Positions 26,416 through 35,328 are shown, counted from the first letter of the stretch. The stretch: DNA of 64,000 nt from Cupriavidus taiwanensis (GCF_900249755.1 NZ_LT976854.1:2223709-2287708); one strand, 5' to 3'. Translations and numbers: made by a program. The notes: generated from the sequence alone by a model not told the origin.

Positions 26416-27113
26416 TGAAGCCGCTGCGAATCCTGCTGGCGTGCGTGCCGTGGCTGCTGGCCGGGGCGCACGTGCCCGGCGCGCAGGCCGCGGACGTCGC
26501 GATGTACGGCCCGGTCGGCGAACCCTACAGCGTGCGCGTCACCAGCATTCGCGAGGCGCGCTTCAAGTCCACCATTCGCCAGCAGTTCGACTTCAGCTGC
26601 GGCTCGGCCGCGGTGGCCACGCTGCTGACGTACCAGTACGGCCATCCGATCAACGAGGCCACGGTGTTCCGCAACATGTACCTCAACGGCGACCAGCAGA
26701 AGATCCGCGCCGAGGGGTTCTCGCTGCTGGACATGAAGCGCTTCCTGGCGGCGCTGGGCTATGAGGCCGATGGCTTCGAGCTGCCGCTGTCCAAGCTGGA
26801 GGAAACGCAGGTGCCGGCGATCGTGCTGATCGTCGAGAACGGCTACCACCATTTCGTGGTGGTCAAGGGGGTGAAGGGCGACCGCGTGCTGGTCGGCGAT
26901 CCGGCGCGCGGCACGCGCGCGATGTCGCGAGAACAGTTCGAGCGCATCTGGGACAGCCAGCTGCTGTTCGTGATCCACAACCGCGCCGACCGCGCGCGCT
27001 TCAACGTCGCCGCGGACTGGCGCGTCGCGCCCAGCGGTCCTTACTGGATGGGCGTCAACCGGGACAACCTGTTCTTCACGGTCATGCCCCGGCATGGCGC
27101 CGGGGATTTTTGA
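26412..27113 (+). CDS. Periplasmic C39-type cysteine peptidase (FapD-like)
   Basis: 233-aa protein. A signal peptide (cleavage near AQA, residue 27) is followed by a C39 fold without any ABC transporter: oxyanion Gln57 and nucleophile Cys63 in QQFDFSCGSAA, His146/147 in YHHFVVVKG and Asp163 in VGDPARG, spaced as in C39 domains. Bacteriocin exporters carry C39 on the cytoplasmic side, whereas stand-alone exported forms are known from Fap amyloid operons (FapD). It is flanked on both sides by exported proteins with GG motifs, its likely substrates. Starts at 26412 or 26415 (two ATGs in a row) are equivalent. Confidence 0.85.
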   Translation: MMKPLRILLACVPWLLAGAHVPGAQAADVAMYGPVGEPYSVRVTSIREARFKSTIRQQFDFSCGSAAVATLLTYQYGHPINEATVFRNMYLNGDQQKIRAEGFSLLDMKRFLAALGYEADGFELPLSKLEETQVPAIVLIVENGYHHFVVVKGVKGDRVLVGDPARGTRAMSREQFERIWDSQLLFVIHNRADRARFNVAADWRVAPSGPYWMGVNRDNLFFTVMPRHGAGDF

Positions 27114-27123
27114 GGAACGCATC

Positions 27124-28044
27124 ATGTTGCAGACTTCCTTGCCGGCCCCGGCCGTGCCACGCAGCGCCGCCTCCGCGGCCGCGGCGATGGTGCTGGGCGC
27201 AGGCCTGGCGTGCGCCGGCACGGCACAGGCCGGCATGCCGCCGCAGCCCGGGCCGCCCGATGCCTCGGCGCTGCCGTCGCAGGCAGCGATGGCCGCGCGC
27301 GAGCGTGCCGACCCTCATCCCCTGGCCGCCGCGCGCGGCGGCATGGCCGGCTGGAAACCGGTGGCGCACGACAAGCTCGACGACATGCGCGGCGGCTTCG
27401 AGATGTCCGGGCTGCAGGTTTCGTTCGGTATCGAACGCGCGGTGTACATCAACGGTGACCTGGTGGTCGCCACCAGCATTAACATCCCAGACATCAGCCG
27501 CATCACTGCCGACCAGGCCGCGCGGCTCGCCGCGACGCTGGGGCCGGCCATCGCAGCCAGCACCAATGCCGCGGTGGCCAACGCGCTGGCGGGCAACCCG
27601 GTCACGGCCGACGCTGCCGCGGCGATGGGCGCCAACGGCGCCGGCGCGGCGGCATCGGCTTCGGGCGGCGCAGGGGCGGGCGGTACGGCTTCGGCAGCGG
27701 CCAATGGCGGCGCCGCCGCCAGCGCCGGTGCGGCGGGCGGCAGTAGCGCCGCTGCCGGTGCGGCAGGCGCGGCGGGCCTGCCCGGCACCGTCGTCAGTAC
27801 CGCCACGGGCCAGGTCGTGACCAACGGCTTGCTGAACGTGATCCAGAACGGCCCGGGCAATGCCGCATCGGTGGGGGCGCTGGCGGGAACGCCGGTGACC
27901 GTGATCCAGAACACATTGAACAACCAGAGCATCCGGAGCCTGATGACAATCGACGCAAGCGTCAATACGCTGCAGGCCTTCCGGTCGCAACTGGCCAACA
28001 CGGCGCTGAACGATGCGCTGCTGCGGGCCGCGAGCATGAGATAG
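27124..28044 (+). CDS. Exported Ala/Gly-rich protein with double-glycine motif
   Basis: 306-aa protein. A signal peptide covers residues 1 to about 36 (cleavage near AQA). VAHDKLDDMRGG follows, with GG at residues 90-91, matching the motif in the product at 25978. The mature part starts with an ordered segment (FEMSGLQVSFGIERAVYING), then a low-complexity Ala/Gly/Ser region (about 175-235), then a conserved-looking end with VIQNGPGNAASV and VIQNTLNNQSI. GAGG eight bases before ATG 27124 and a 10-bp gap from the peptidase stop place it in the same operon. It may be a surface or fibre subunit; that is inference. Confidence 0.78.
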   Translation: MLQTSLPAPAVPRSAASAAAAMVLGAGLACAGTAQAGMPPQPGPPDASALPSQAAMAARERADPHPLAAARGGMAGWKPVAHDKLDDMRGGFEMSGLQVSFGIERAVYINGDLVVATSINIPDISRITADQAARLAATLGPAIAASTNAAVANALAGNPVTADAAAAMGANGAGAAASASGGAGAGGTASAAANGGAAASAGAAGGSSAAAGAAGAAGLPGTVVSTATGQVVTNGLLNVIQNGPGNAASVGALAGTPVTVIQNTLNNQSIRSLMTIDASVNTLQAFRSQLANTALNDALLRAASMR

Positions 28045-28119
28045 CCGTTAGCGAGGTAGCTGGCAGTACAGGTCGCAGGCTCCTGCAGAACAGCCTGTCG
28101 TCCGGGGGAGGAAGACGTG

Positions 28120-29550
28120 ATGAAGAAGCGGTCGATGCAGGGCATCCGCAATGCGGGATGCTCGACGTTGCTGTTGCTCGGCGGACTGGCGCAGGCACAG
28201 ACGCCGCCGGAGGCGGGGCCACCCGCGGCGGGACTGGAGTCCCTGCAGAGGGAGCTCGCCGACCAGGCCACCCAGCTCGACGCCATGAAGCGCGCGCTGG
28301 CCGAACAGGAGGCCGTGATCCGCGAACTGCGCAGCGTGATCGGCACCGAGGTGCTGGCCACCAAGCGCGGCGGGCAGCGCACCGGCCCCGGCGTGATGCC
28401 GGCCGACAACGCCACCAACGCCGCCACCGCGGCAGCGGCGGCCAGTGCCACGCAGGGCGCGCCGGGTCTGGGCAGCAGCCCGCAGCAGGTCATGGCCCAG
28501 GGGCCGCAGCCCGGCGCACAGCAGGGCGAGTCCGCCAGCCCGCAGACGGTGGCGATGGACGAGCCCGTGGGCCGTCCGCCCGAGAGCGACCAGCGCCCGC
28601 CCGAGGTGGCGCCGCTGATCGACCAGCCCGGGGTGCTCACCGGCGAGGGCAAGTTCGTGGTCGAGCCGGGCTTCCAGTACGGCTATTCGTCGAACAACCG
28701 CGTCGCGCTGGTCGGCTACTCGATCATCCCGGCCATCCTGATCGGGCTGATCGATGTGCGCGAAGTCAAGACCTCGACCTATATCGAATCGATCGCGCTG
28801 CGCTACGGCGTGACCAAGCGGCTCGAGATCGAGGCCAAGGTGCCGTACGTGCAGACCTCGGGCTCGACCATCAGCCGCGAGGTCTTCACCGGCACCGCCT
28901 TCGACAACGTGTTCAATTCCAGCGGCAAGGGCATGGGCGATGTCGAGGCCACGGTGCGCTACCAGCTCAACTACGGCAATGAGCGCATCCCGTACTTCGT
29001 CGGCTGGCTGCGCTACAAGTCCGCCACCGGCAAGGACCCGTTCGAGGTGGTCACCGATTGCGTGACGCGCTGCGTGGGCAATGCCACCGGCACCGGCCTG
29101 CCGCTGGGGCTGCCCACCGGCACCGGCTTCCAGGCGATCCAGCCCGGCATCACGTGGCTGCTGCCGACCGATCCGGCGGTGTTCTTCGGCACCTTCAGCT
29201 ACCTGCACAACTTCGCGCGCAACAACGTCAGCCGCACCGTGCTGAACGGCGAGAAGGAGAACCTTGGCAAGATCGCGCCGGGGGACATCTTCGAGTTCAG
29301 CTTCGGCATGGGGCTGTCGCTCAACGAGAAGGCGTCGTTCAGTATCGGCTACGACCAGGCCATCATCTGGCCGACCAAGCAGAACGGCCAGACCGTGCCG
29401 GGCTCGGTGCGCGTGACGCAGGGCACCTTGCTGGTGGGGTATTCGTACCGCTTCAACAACCGCTACACGCTGAACCTTTCGGTGGGCGCAGGGCTGACGC
29501 GCGATACCCCGGACCTGCAGGTCAACGTGCGCCTCCCGATCACTTTCTGA
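28120..29550 (+). CDS. Outer-membrane beta-barrel exporter with coiled coil (FapF-like)
   Basis: 476-aa protein. A signal peptide ends near AQAQ. A heptad coiled coil covers about residues 38-72 (LESLQRELADQATQLDAMK). A disordered Gln/Pro/Ala linker follows, then from about residue 165 a predicted beta-barrel with alternating strands and a terminal Phe (LPITF), typical of outer-membrane proteins. Coiled coil plus small barrel is the layout of FapF, the Fap secretion channel, and the barrel resembles the phenol-degradation MetA-like family. GGAGG stands upstream; GTG 28117 directly precedes ATG 28120. It is likely the last gene of the export operon. Confidence 0.82.
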   Translation: MKKRSMQGIRNAGCSTLLLLGGLAQAQTPPEAGPPAAGLESLQRELADQATQLDAMKRALAEQEAVIRELRSVIGTEVLATKRGGQRTGPGVMPADNATNAATAAAAASATQGAPGLGSSPQQVMAQGPQPGAQQGESASPQTVAMDEPVGRPPESDQRPPEVAPLIDQPGVLTGEGKFVVEPGFQYGYSSNNRVALVGYSIIPAILIGLIDVREVKTSTYIESIALRYGVTKRLEIEAKVPYVQTSGSTISREVFTGTAFDNVFNSSGKGMGDVEATVRYQLNYGNERIPYFVGWLRYKSATGKDPFEVVTDCVTRCVGNATGTGLPLGLPTGTGFQAIQPGITWLLPTDPAVFFGTFSYLHNFARNNVSRTVLNGEKENLGKIAPGDIFEFSFGMGLSLNEKASFSIGYDQAIIWPTKQNGQTVPGSVRVTQGTLLVGYSYRFNNRYTLNLSVGAGLTRDTPDLQVNVRLPITF

Positions 29551-29582
29551 AGCGCCGGCGCGGCGCGCTGCGCCGACGTAAT

Positions 29583-29609
29583 GCGTGCCCCGCTCCGCGC
29601 GGGGCACGC
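29583..29609. terminator. Hairpin after the export operon
   Basis: GCGTGCCCCGC and GCGGGGCACGC form a perfect 11-bp stem with a 5-base loop, 33 bases after the barrel gene stop. No T-run follows, so it may be a Rho-assisted end or a stabilising 3' structure. Confidence 0.45.
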
Positions 29610-29765
29610 GTGCGCGTCACATCTTCCGGCACCGTGCGCCAGCGCCGAAACGCGCCTTGCGCTGGCCCCGTGAACGGCGTACAAAGAAATAACCCCGCGC
29701 CGCCAGCGGTACTTTCCGACCTGCTTCAACCTCACCGGTAGTGCGGCCTGAACAAGGAGAGAGAC

Positions 29766-30278
29766 ATGCGCAAACGCATCTTCTGGTTGTTGCCCGACCT
29801 GTCGAGTGCCCGACGCACCATGGATGACCTGCTGCTGGCTCGCGTCGAGAACCGCCACATCCACTTCGTGGCGCGCGACGGTGCCGACATGACCGGCCTG
29901 CATGAAGCCAACCTGTTCCAGACTTCCGATATCGTCCATGCGGCCGAAATGGGCCTGATGGTCGGCGGCGGCGTGGGCGTGGTGGCCGGCGTGGTGGTGG
30001 CGATGTTCCCCATCGTCAGCGACACCCCGCAGTGGGGGCTGGTCGGCGTGCTCGCGGTGCTGGGCGCGGTGTTCGGGGCCTGGGCCGCGAGCATGATCGG
30101 CAGCTCCGCGCCCAACAGCCGGCTGCGCGCGTTCGAGAAGGACATCGAGGCGGGCAAGATCCTGCTGATGGTGGACGTGCCGCGCACGCGCGTCGAAGAA
30201 ATCGAAACCCTGCTGCGCAACGCGCATCCGGAAGCCAGCTTCGCCGGCGTCGATCCGGCCATCCCGGCCTTCCCCTGA
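29766..30278 (+). CDS. DUF1269-type membrane protein
   Basis: 170-aa protein with a soluble N-terminal part, a Gly-rich hydrophobic hairpin (about residues 62-113: GLMVGGGVGVVAGVVVA, then GLVGVLAVLGAVFGAWAAS) and a soluble C-terminal ferredoxin-like part (KILLMVDVPRTRVEEIETLL). This matches the DUF1269 group; function unknown, often linked to envelope stress. AAGGAG precedes ATG 29766. It is probably a single-gene unit, as hairpins stand on both sides. Confidence 0.82.
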   Translation: MRKRIFWLLPDLSSARRTMDDLLLARVENRHIHFVARDGADMTGLHEANLFQTSDIVHAAEMGLMVGGGVGVVAGVVVAMFPIVSDTPQWGLVGVLAVLGAVFGAWAASMIGSSAPNSRLRAFEKDIEAGKILLMVDVPRTRVEEIETLLRNAHPEASFAGVDPAIPAFP

Positions 30279-30363
30279 TATTCCCCTGATCCGGCGCCTG
30301 TGTTCGTAGCGCGGCGCTGCGTGTCTTGTCTCCTGGCGCGCCATGCATGCGCGCCGCGGCCCG

Positions 30364-30388
30364 CACCGGAACCGCCCCGGTTCCGGTG
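30364..30388. terminator. Perfect hairpin after the DUF1269 gene
   Basis: CACCGGAACCG and CGGTTCCGGTG pair over 11 bp with a CCC loop. There is no T-run. It could end the DUF1269 transcript. Confidence 0.45.
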
Positions 30389-30529
30389 TGATGCCGCTGC
30401 AACACCCCCTGCTTTCCCGGTTTGCCCACGTCACACGCATGCGGTAACTTGCGTGACGGCGCGCGGGCCATGCCTGCTGCGCCGCCACAAAACAATGAAA
30501 GCAGCCGTCCAGGCGGAGGGGTCGAGACA

Positions 30530-31666
30530 ATGAAGGCGAAATGGATCGCGTGCGGCGTGCTGGCCGCCACGCTGGGGTGGGCCGCGCACACGGCCCGGGC
30601 AGAGCCGGGCGTGACCCGCAACACCATCCGCATCGGCCAGTCGGCCGGCATCACGGGGCCGGTGGCGGGCTCGGTCAAGGAGCAGATCGCCGGCGCGCAG
30701 GTGTACCTGCGCACGGTCAATGCCAGCGGCGGCGTGGCGGGCCGGCGCATCGAGCTGGTCACCTACGACGACGGCTTCGATGCCAAGCGCACGCCCGACA
30801 ACGTGCGCAAGCTGCTCGACGAAGACAAGGTGTTCGCGCTGTTCATGGTGCGCGGCACGCCGCAGAACGAAAGCATCCTGCCCATCATCGCCGCGCAGAA
30901 GGTGCCGCTGGTGGCGCCGCTGACCGGCGCGATCACGCTGCACCGGCCGGTGAACCGCTACGTCTTCAACGTGCGCGCCAAGTACCAGGACGAAGTGGCG
31001 CGCGCCATCAATCACCTGGCCACGTCCGGCATGAGCCGCATCGGCATCTTCTACGCCAACGACGGCTTCGGCCAGGACGTGCTGGAGGGCTACAGCACCG
31101 CGCTGCAGGCACGCGGCGTGCAGCCCGCGGCGACGGTCAACTTCGCCCGCCCGATGGGCGACATCGGCCAGGGCGTGGCCGCCATGCACAAGGCCAACCC
31201 GCAGGCGGTGCTGGTGATCGGCTCCGGCTCGGAAGCGGCGCGCATCATCCGCGAACTGCGCCGGGCCGGCAGCGAGGCGCAGTTCGTCACGCTGTCCAAC
31301 AATGCCGCCGACGCCTTTATCCGCGAACTGGGCGACGACGCGCGCGGCCTGATCATCACGCAGGTGGTGCCGGGCACCAACTCCAGCCAGATGACGCTGG
31401 CCAGCGAATACCGCAGCCTGGCCAAGCAGCAGGGCGTGGAGCCGTCCAACGCCGGCATGGAGGGCTTCATGTCGGCCAAGGTGCTGGTCGAAGGCCTGCG
31501 CCGCGCCGGACCCGACCTGACCCGCGAGCGGCTGGTCGCGGCGCTGGAGGGGATGCGCGACTTCGACCTCGGCGGCATCCTGATCAGCTACAGCGCCGCG
31601 CGCCACACCGGCTCGTCGTTCGTCGAAATGTCGATCGTGTCGTCGACCGGCAAGCTGATCCGCTAG
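30530..31666 (+). CDS. Branched-chain-type ABC transporter solute-binding protein
   Basis: 378-aa periplasmic receptor of the Peripla_BP_6 (LivJ/leucine-binding) family. A signal peptide ends near ARA (residue 24). The mature start reads EPGVTRNTIRIGQSAGITGP, then TYDDGFDAKRTPDNVRKLL, both family hallmarks. GGAGG upstream supports ATG 30530. No permease or ATPase genes lie beside it, so it either serves a transporter elsewhere or acts as a stand-alone sensor. The ligand cannot be read from the sequence. Confidence 0.88.
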   Translation: MKAKWIACGVLAATLGWAAHTARAEPGVTRNTIRIGQSAGITGPVAGSVKEQIAGAQVYLRTVNASGGVAGRRIELVTYDDGFDAKRTPDNVRKLLDEDKVFALFMVRGTPQNESILPIIAAQKVPLVAPLTGAITLHRPVNRYVFNVRAKYQDEVARAINHLATSGMSRIGIFYANDGFGQDVLEGYSTALQARGVQPAATVNFARPMGDIGQGVAAMHKANPQAVLVIGSGSEAARIIRELRRAGSEAQFVTLSNNAADAFIRELGDDARGLIITQVVPGTNSSQMTLASEYRSLAKQQGVEPSNAGMEGFMSAKVLVEGLRRAGPDLTRERLVAALEGMRDFDLGGILISYSAARHTGSSFVEMSIVSSTGKLIR

Positions 31667-31714
31667 CGCGCGGCCACCGGTGCGGGGGCCGGTGGCTGCG
31701 GTATAGTCGCCCGC

Positions 31715-32506
31715 ATGGCTATTCCGATCCCTTCCCCCGATTCCCGTACCCCGTTCGCGCTGCATGGCCGCGTCGCGCTGGTGACCGGCGCCGCGCAGGG
31801 CCTGGGCCTGGCGATCGCCGCCGGGCTGGCCGATGCCGGCGCCCATGTGCTGGTGGTGGCCCGCAATGCGCCGCGCGTGCACGAGGCCGTCGCCACGCTG
31901 GCAGCGCGCGGCGGCAGCGCCGAGGCGCTGGTGCTCGACATCACCGACGAGGCCGCGGTGGCGGCGGCGTTCGACCGCATCGACGCCGATCATGGCCGGC
32001 TCGACATCCTGGTGAACAACGCCGGCGCGCGCAACCGCAGCAACATGGCGCAGCTCGATGCCGGCGACCTGCGCGCCATGCTCGAGACCAACCTGGTGGC
32101 CCCTTACGCGCTGTGCCGGCTGGCCGCGCAGCGCATGCGCCACGGCGGCTACGGGCGTATCGTCAATGTCAGCTCGATCGCGGGCCAGGTGGCGCGCGCC
32201 GGCGACGTGCTCTATCCCGCCACCAAGGGCGGCCTGGACGCGCTCACGCGCGCCATGGCCGCCGACCTGGGCCGCCACGGCGTCACGGTCAATGCGGTCG
32301 CCCCCGGCTACTTCGCCACCGAACCGAACCAGCCGATGGTCGAGGACGAGAGCGTGGCCGAGTGGCTGCGCCAGCGGACGTCACTGGGCCGCTGGGGCCA
32401 GCCGCAGGAGGTGGCGGGCGCGGTGGTGTTCCTGGCATCGCCGGCGGCGTCCTACGTCACCGGGCAGGTGCTGGCGGTCGACGGCGGCTATCTCGGGCAC
32501 TTCTGA
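31715..32506 (+). CDS. Short-chain dehydrogenase/reductase
   Basis: 263-aa classical SDR. Cofactor motif TGAAQGLG, structural NNAG, catalytic Ser in NVSSIAG and Y-x3-K in YPATKGG are all present, and the C-terminal VDGGYLGHF is typical. It resembles gluconate 5-dehydrogenase/3-oxoacyl reductase types; the substrate is unknown. A TATAGT box at 31702-31707 ends eight bases before ATG 31715 and no Shine-Dalgarno is visible, so the message may be leaderless. It stands alone. Confidence 0.88.
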   Translation: MAIPIPSPDSRTPFALHGRVALVTGAAQGLGLAIAAGLADAGAHVLVVARNAPRVHEAVATLAARGGSAEALVLDITDEAAVAAAFDRIDADHGRLDILVNNAGARNRSNMAQLDAGDLRAMLETNLVAPYALCRLAAQRMRHGGYGRIVNVSSIAGQVARAGDVLYPATKGGLDALTRAMAADLGRHGVTVNAVAPGYFATEPNQPMVEDESVAEWLRQRTSLGRWGQPQEVAGAVVFLASPAASYVTGQVLAVDGGYLGHF

Positions 32507-32545
32507 ACCGGGCACTGCAGGCGCGCCGCGCCCTGCCTTTTCGCC

Positions 32546-32569
32546 AAAGCGTACCCAATTCTGCGTGCC
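32546..32569 (+). repeat. Dispersed 24-bp repeat, AAAGCGTACCC type
   Basis: AAAGCGTACCCAATTCTGCG-TGCC. Copies or variants also lie at 36393-36414 (reverse strand), 44711-44734, 44776-44799 and 44915-44933, all between genes. This copy sits between the stop of the SDR and the convergent LysR stop. Confidence 0.8.
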
Positions 32570-32584
32570 GATCCTGCCCGTGGA

Positions 32585-33490
32585 TCAGCGCCGCGCCGGC
32601 GCCTTGCCGCCGCGGTAGAACGCCTGCAGGGCCTCGATCATCGCCGCGGCCGCGGCCGAGTCGCCGCGGTCCCTGAGCCGCACCAGGCTGATATCGCGCA
32701 CCAGCGAAGGCAGCTGCAGCGGCCGGATCGCCAGCCCCTCGCGGCGGAACTGGAACAGCGCCAGTGACGGCACCGCGCTGATGCCCAGCCCCGCCTGCAC
32801 CAGCGCCGCCACCGTCGCCAGGTGCTCCACCTCCATCACGCTGGCCAGGCGCAACGGATGCAGCGCCGCGTCCAGGTGCTGGCGCACGCTGGTCGTGCGC
32901 GACAGCTGGATGAACGGCAGCCCCGCCAGCATCTCGGGGGTGATGCGCCGCTTGCGCGCCAGCGCATGGTCCGCCGGGCAAACCAGGTGGAAGGTGTCGC
33001 GCACCAGCGGCTCGACGCGCAGGTCGTCGTCCTGCGCCGGCGCGGGCGCCAGCGCAAAGTCGGCGCGGCCCTGCCGGACCAGCTCGATGCAGCCGTCGGC
33101 AAGCTGGTCGAACAGCTCCAGCACGATGCCCGGATAGCGCGCGCGAAACCGCGCCAGCAGCGGCGGCAGGTCGCCGCCGGCGAGCGAGGGCAGCGCGGCG
33201 ATCGAGACCCGGCCCTTGCGCCGCTCGGCGTGCGCGCGCAGGTCTTCGAACGCGCTCTCGAAGTCGGCCAGCAGCCGGCGTGCGGTCTGCTCGAAGCGCA
33301 CGCCGTCCGTGCTCAGCTCCACATGGCGCGTGGTGCGTTCGAACAGCCGGCTGCCGGCCTGCTCTTCCAGCGTCTGCACCAGCGCGCTGAAGGCCGACTG
33401 CGACAGGTGGCAGGCACGCGCCGCGCGCGTGAAATTGCGATAGGTGGCCAGCGCCACGAAGGCGCGCAGGTGCTTGACCGAGAGGTTCAT
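32585..33490 (-). CDS. LysR-type transcriptional regulator
   Basis: 301-aa LTTR with an N-terminal winged HTH (NFTRAARACHLSQSAFSALV, LEEQAGSRLFERTTRHVEL) and a LysR substrate-binding domain (GRVSIAALPSLAGGDLPPLL onward). It is read divergently from the AtuA pair, 111 bases apart, with an AT-rich stretch (TTAATCCAAATAATCC) between them that should hold both promoters and its operator. It is therefore the probable regulator of the 33602-36335 unit; the inducer is unknown. Confidence 0.9.
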   Translation of the reverse strand: MNLSVKHLRAFVALATYRNFTRAARACHLSQSAFSALVQTLEEQAGSRLFERTTRHVELSTDGVRFEQTARRLLADFESAFEDLRAHAERRKGRVSIAALPSLAGGDLPPLLARFRARYPGIVLELFDQLADGCIELVRQGRADFALAPAPAQDDDLRVEPLVRDTFHLVCPADHALARKRRITPEMLAGLPFIQLSRTTSVRQHLDAALHPLRLASVMEVEHLATVAALVQAGLGISAVPSLALFQFRREGLAIRPLQLPSLVRDISLVRLRDRGDSAAAAAMIEALQAFYRGGKAPARR

Positions 33491-33601
33491 GGCGCCGGCG
33501 GATATATTCAGGAAGTCGATAGATTAATCCAAATAATCCGTTTTTTGGCTCGGCGCGCCGCCCCTAGAATGGGATCGACCTGCCAACCCTTGCTCCCAAC
33601 C

Positions 33602-34963
33602 ATGACTGCTCCCTTGCTGATCGGCTCCGGCGCCGGCTTTTCCGGCGACCGCACCGACGCCGCGCTGCCGGTGGTGCGCACGCTGATCGCCGCGGCGCAG
33701 CCGGCCGCGCTGATCTTCGAGACCCTGGCCGAGCGCACGCTGGCGCTGGCGCAGCTGGCGCGGCGCAACGATCCCGCGCAGGGCTACGAGCCGCTGCTCG
33801 ATGCGCTGCTGGCGCCGGTGCTGGTCCTGTGCCTGCAGCACCGCATTCCCATCGTCGGCAATTTCGGCGCCGCCAACCCGCGCGCGGCCGCGCGGCGCGT
33901 GCGGCAGCTGGCGCGGGAACTGGGCCTGACGGCGCCGCGCGTGGCGGTGGTGGAGGGCGATGACCTGTCCGATGAAGGGGGGCGCGCGCGCCTGCACGGC
34001 ATCCTGGGCGACGCCTTCGACGCCGAACGCTTTGTCTGCGCCAACGCATATATCGGCGCGCAAGGCATTGCCGATGCCCTTGCCGCCGGGGCCCAGGTGG
34101 TGGTGTGCGGGCGCGTGGCCGACCCGGCGCTGGCGGTGGGGCCGGCGATGGCGCACTTCGGCTGGGCGTGGGACGACTGGGACCGGCTCGCCGCCGCCAC
34201 CATGGCCGGGCACCTGCTGGAATGCGGGGCGCAGGTCACCGGCGGCTACTTTGCCGATCCGGGGCGCAAGGAGGTGCCGGACGTGCACGCGCTGGGCTTC
34301 CCGATCGCGCAGCTCGATGCCGACGGCGGCATCGAGATCTTCAAGGCCGCCGATACCGGCGGCTGCGTCGACCTGCGCACGGTCAAGGAACAGCTGCTGT
34401 ACGAGGTGCACGACCCGTGCGCGTACCTGACGCCGGACGTGGTGGCCGATATCGGCGCCGTCACCGTGGCGCAGCTGGGGCCGGACCGCGTGTCGGTGCG
34501 CAATGTGCGCGGCCACCCGCGCCCGGCGCAGCTCAAGGCCAATGTGTTCAGCCACGGCGGCTGGCTGGCCGAGGGCGAGATCTCCTACGCCGGCCCCAAT
34601 GCCGCGGCGCGCGCGCGGCTGGCCGCCGATATCCTGCGCCGGCGCATGCGGATGCTGGGCCACGACGCGCCGATCCGCTTCGACCTTATCGGCGTGCTCA
34701 GCGTGCTGGCCGACGATGCCGGCGCCATGCTCGCGCAGCCCCAGCCGCACGAGGCGCAGGCGCAGGACGTGCGCCTGCGCGCCGCGCTGGCGCATGACGA
34801 CCTGGCCGTGGCGCAGGCGCTGCAGCGCGAGGTCAACGCGCTCTACACGTGCGGCCCCGCCGGCGGCGGCGGCGTGCGCACCGCGCAGCGCGCGCGGCTG
34901 AACGCGGTGTCGTGCCTGGTGCCGCGCGCAGCGGTCACGCCCACCCACACCTTCATCGACTGA
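33602..34963 (+). CDS. AtuA family protein (DUF1446)
   Basis: 453-aa protein of the acyclic-terpene-utilisation AtuA family, of unsettled biochemistry. It begins LIGSGAGFSGDRTDAALPVV, has IVGNFGAANPRAAARRV and VVCGRVADPALAVGPAMA, and ends with a Gly-rich CGPAGGGGVRTA stretch. Family members are found in acyclic terpene and related acid degradation clusters. The start at 33602 places the first strand at residue 4. The companion C-terminal domain is a separate gene 11 bases downstream, whereas some relatives fuse the two. Confidence 0.87.
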   Translation: MTAPLLIGSGAGFSGDRTDAALPVVRTLIAAAQPAALIFETLAERTLALAQLARRNDPAQGYEPLLDALLAPVLVLCLQHRIPIVGNFGAANPRAAARRVRQLARELGLTAPRVAVVEGDDLSDEGGRARLHGILGDAFDAERFVCANAYIGAQGIADALAAGAQVVVCGRVADPALAVGPAMAHFGWAWDDWDRLAAATMAGHLLECGAQVTGGYFADPGRKEVPDVHALGFPIAQLDADGGIEIFKAADTGGCVDLRTVKEQLLYEVHDPCAYLTPDVVADIGAVTVAQLGPDRVSVRNVRGHPRPAQLKANVFSHGGWLAEGEISYAGPNAAARARLAADILRRRMRMLGHDAPIRFDLIGVLSVLADDAGAMLAQPQPHEAQAQDVRLRAALAHDDLAVAQALQREVNALYTCGPAGGGGVRTAQRARLNAVSCLVPRAAVTPTHTFID

Positions 34964-34974
34964 GGAAGTCCGCC

Positions 34975-35328
34975 ATGACCGCCACCGCAACGCTCTACCA
35001 GTTCGCCCATGGCCGTACCGGCGACAAGGGCGACCGCTCCAACATCAGCGTGATCGCCTACGACCCGCGCGACTTCGACCACCTGGTGGCGCACGTGACC
35101 GAAGACGCGGTGCGCGAGCTGTTCCGCGCGCGCCGGCCCGCTGCGGTCACGCGCTACCTGGTGCCGTCGCTGCATGCGATGAACTTCGTCCTCGACGGCG
35201 TGCTCGATGGCGGCGTCAACGATGCGCTCAACCTCGACACCCACGGCAAGGCGCTGTCGTTCCGCCTGCTGCAGCTCGAGATCCCGCTGCCGCCGCGGCT
35301 CGCGCCGGGCGCTGCGGACCACCGCTGA
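34975..35328 (+). CDS. AtuA C-terminal-like ferredoxin-fold protein
   Basis: 117-aa protein matching the domain fused to the C-terminus of longer AtuA proteins: LYQFAHGRTGDKGDRSNISV at the start, then LVPSLHAMNFVLDGVLDGG. GAGG lies upstream of ATG 34975. It should form a complex with the preceding AtuA protein; the two are translated from the same message with an 11-bp gap. Confidence 0.86.
   Translation: MTATATLYQFAHGRTGDKGDRSNISVIAYDPRDFDHLVAHVTEDAVRELFRARRPAAVTRYLVPSLHAMNFVLDGVLDGGVNDALNLDTHGKALSFRLLQLEIPLPPRLAPGAADHR

Noticed and set aside
25978-29550. A straightforward Pseudomonas fap operon
   Set aside because: Peptidase and barrel types match, but no FapB/FapC-type imperfect repeats, no CXXC ending and no FapA/FapE equivalents are visible. 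Direct naming as fap would overstate it.
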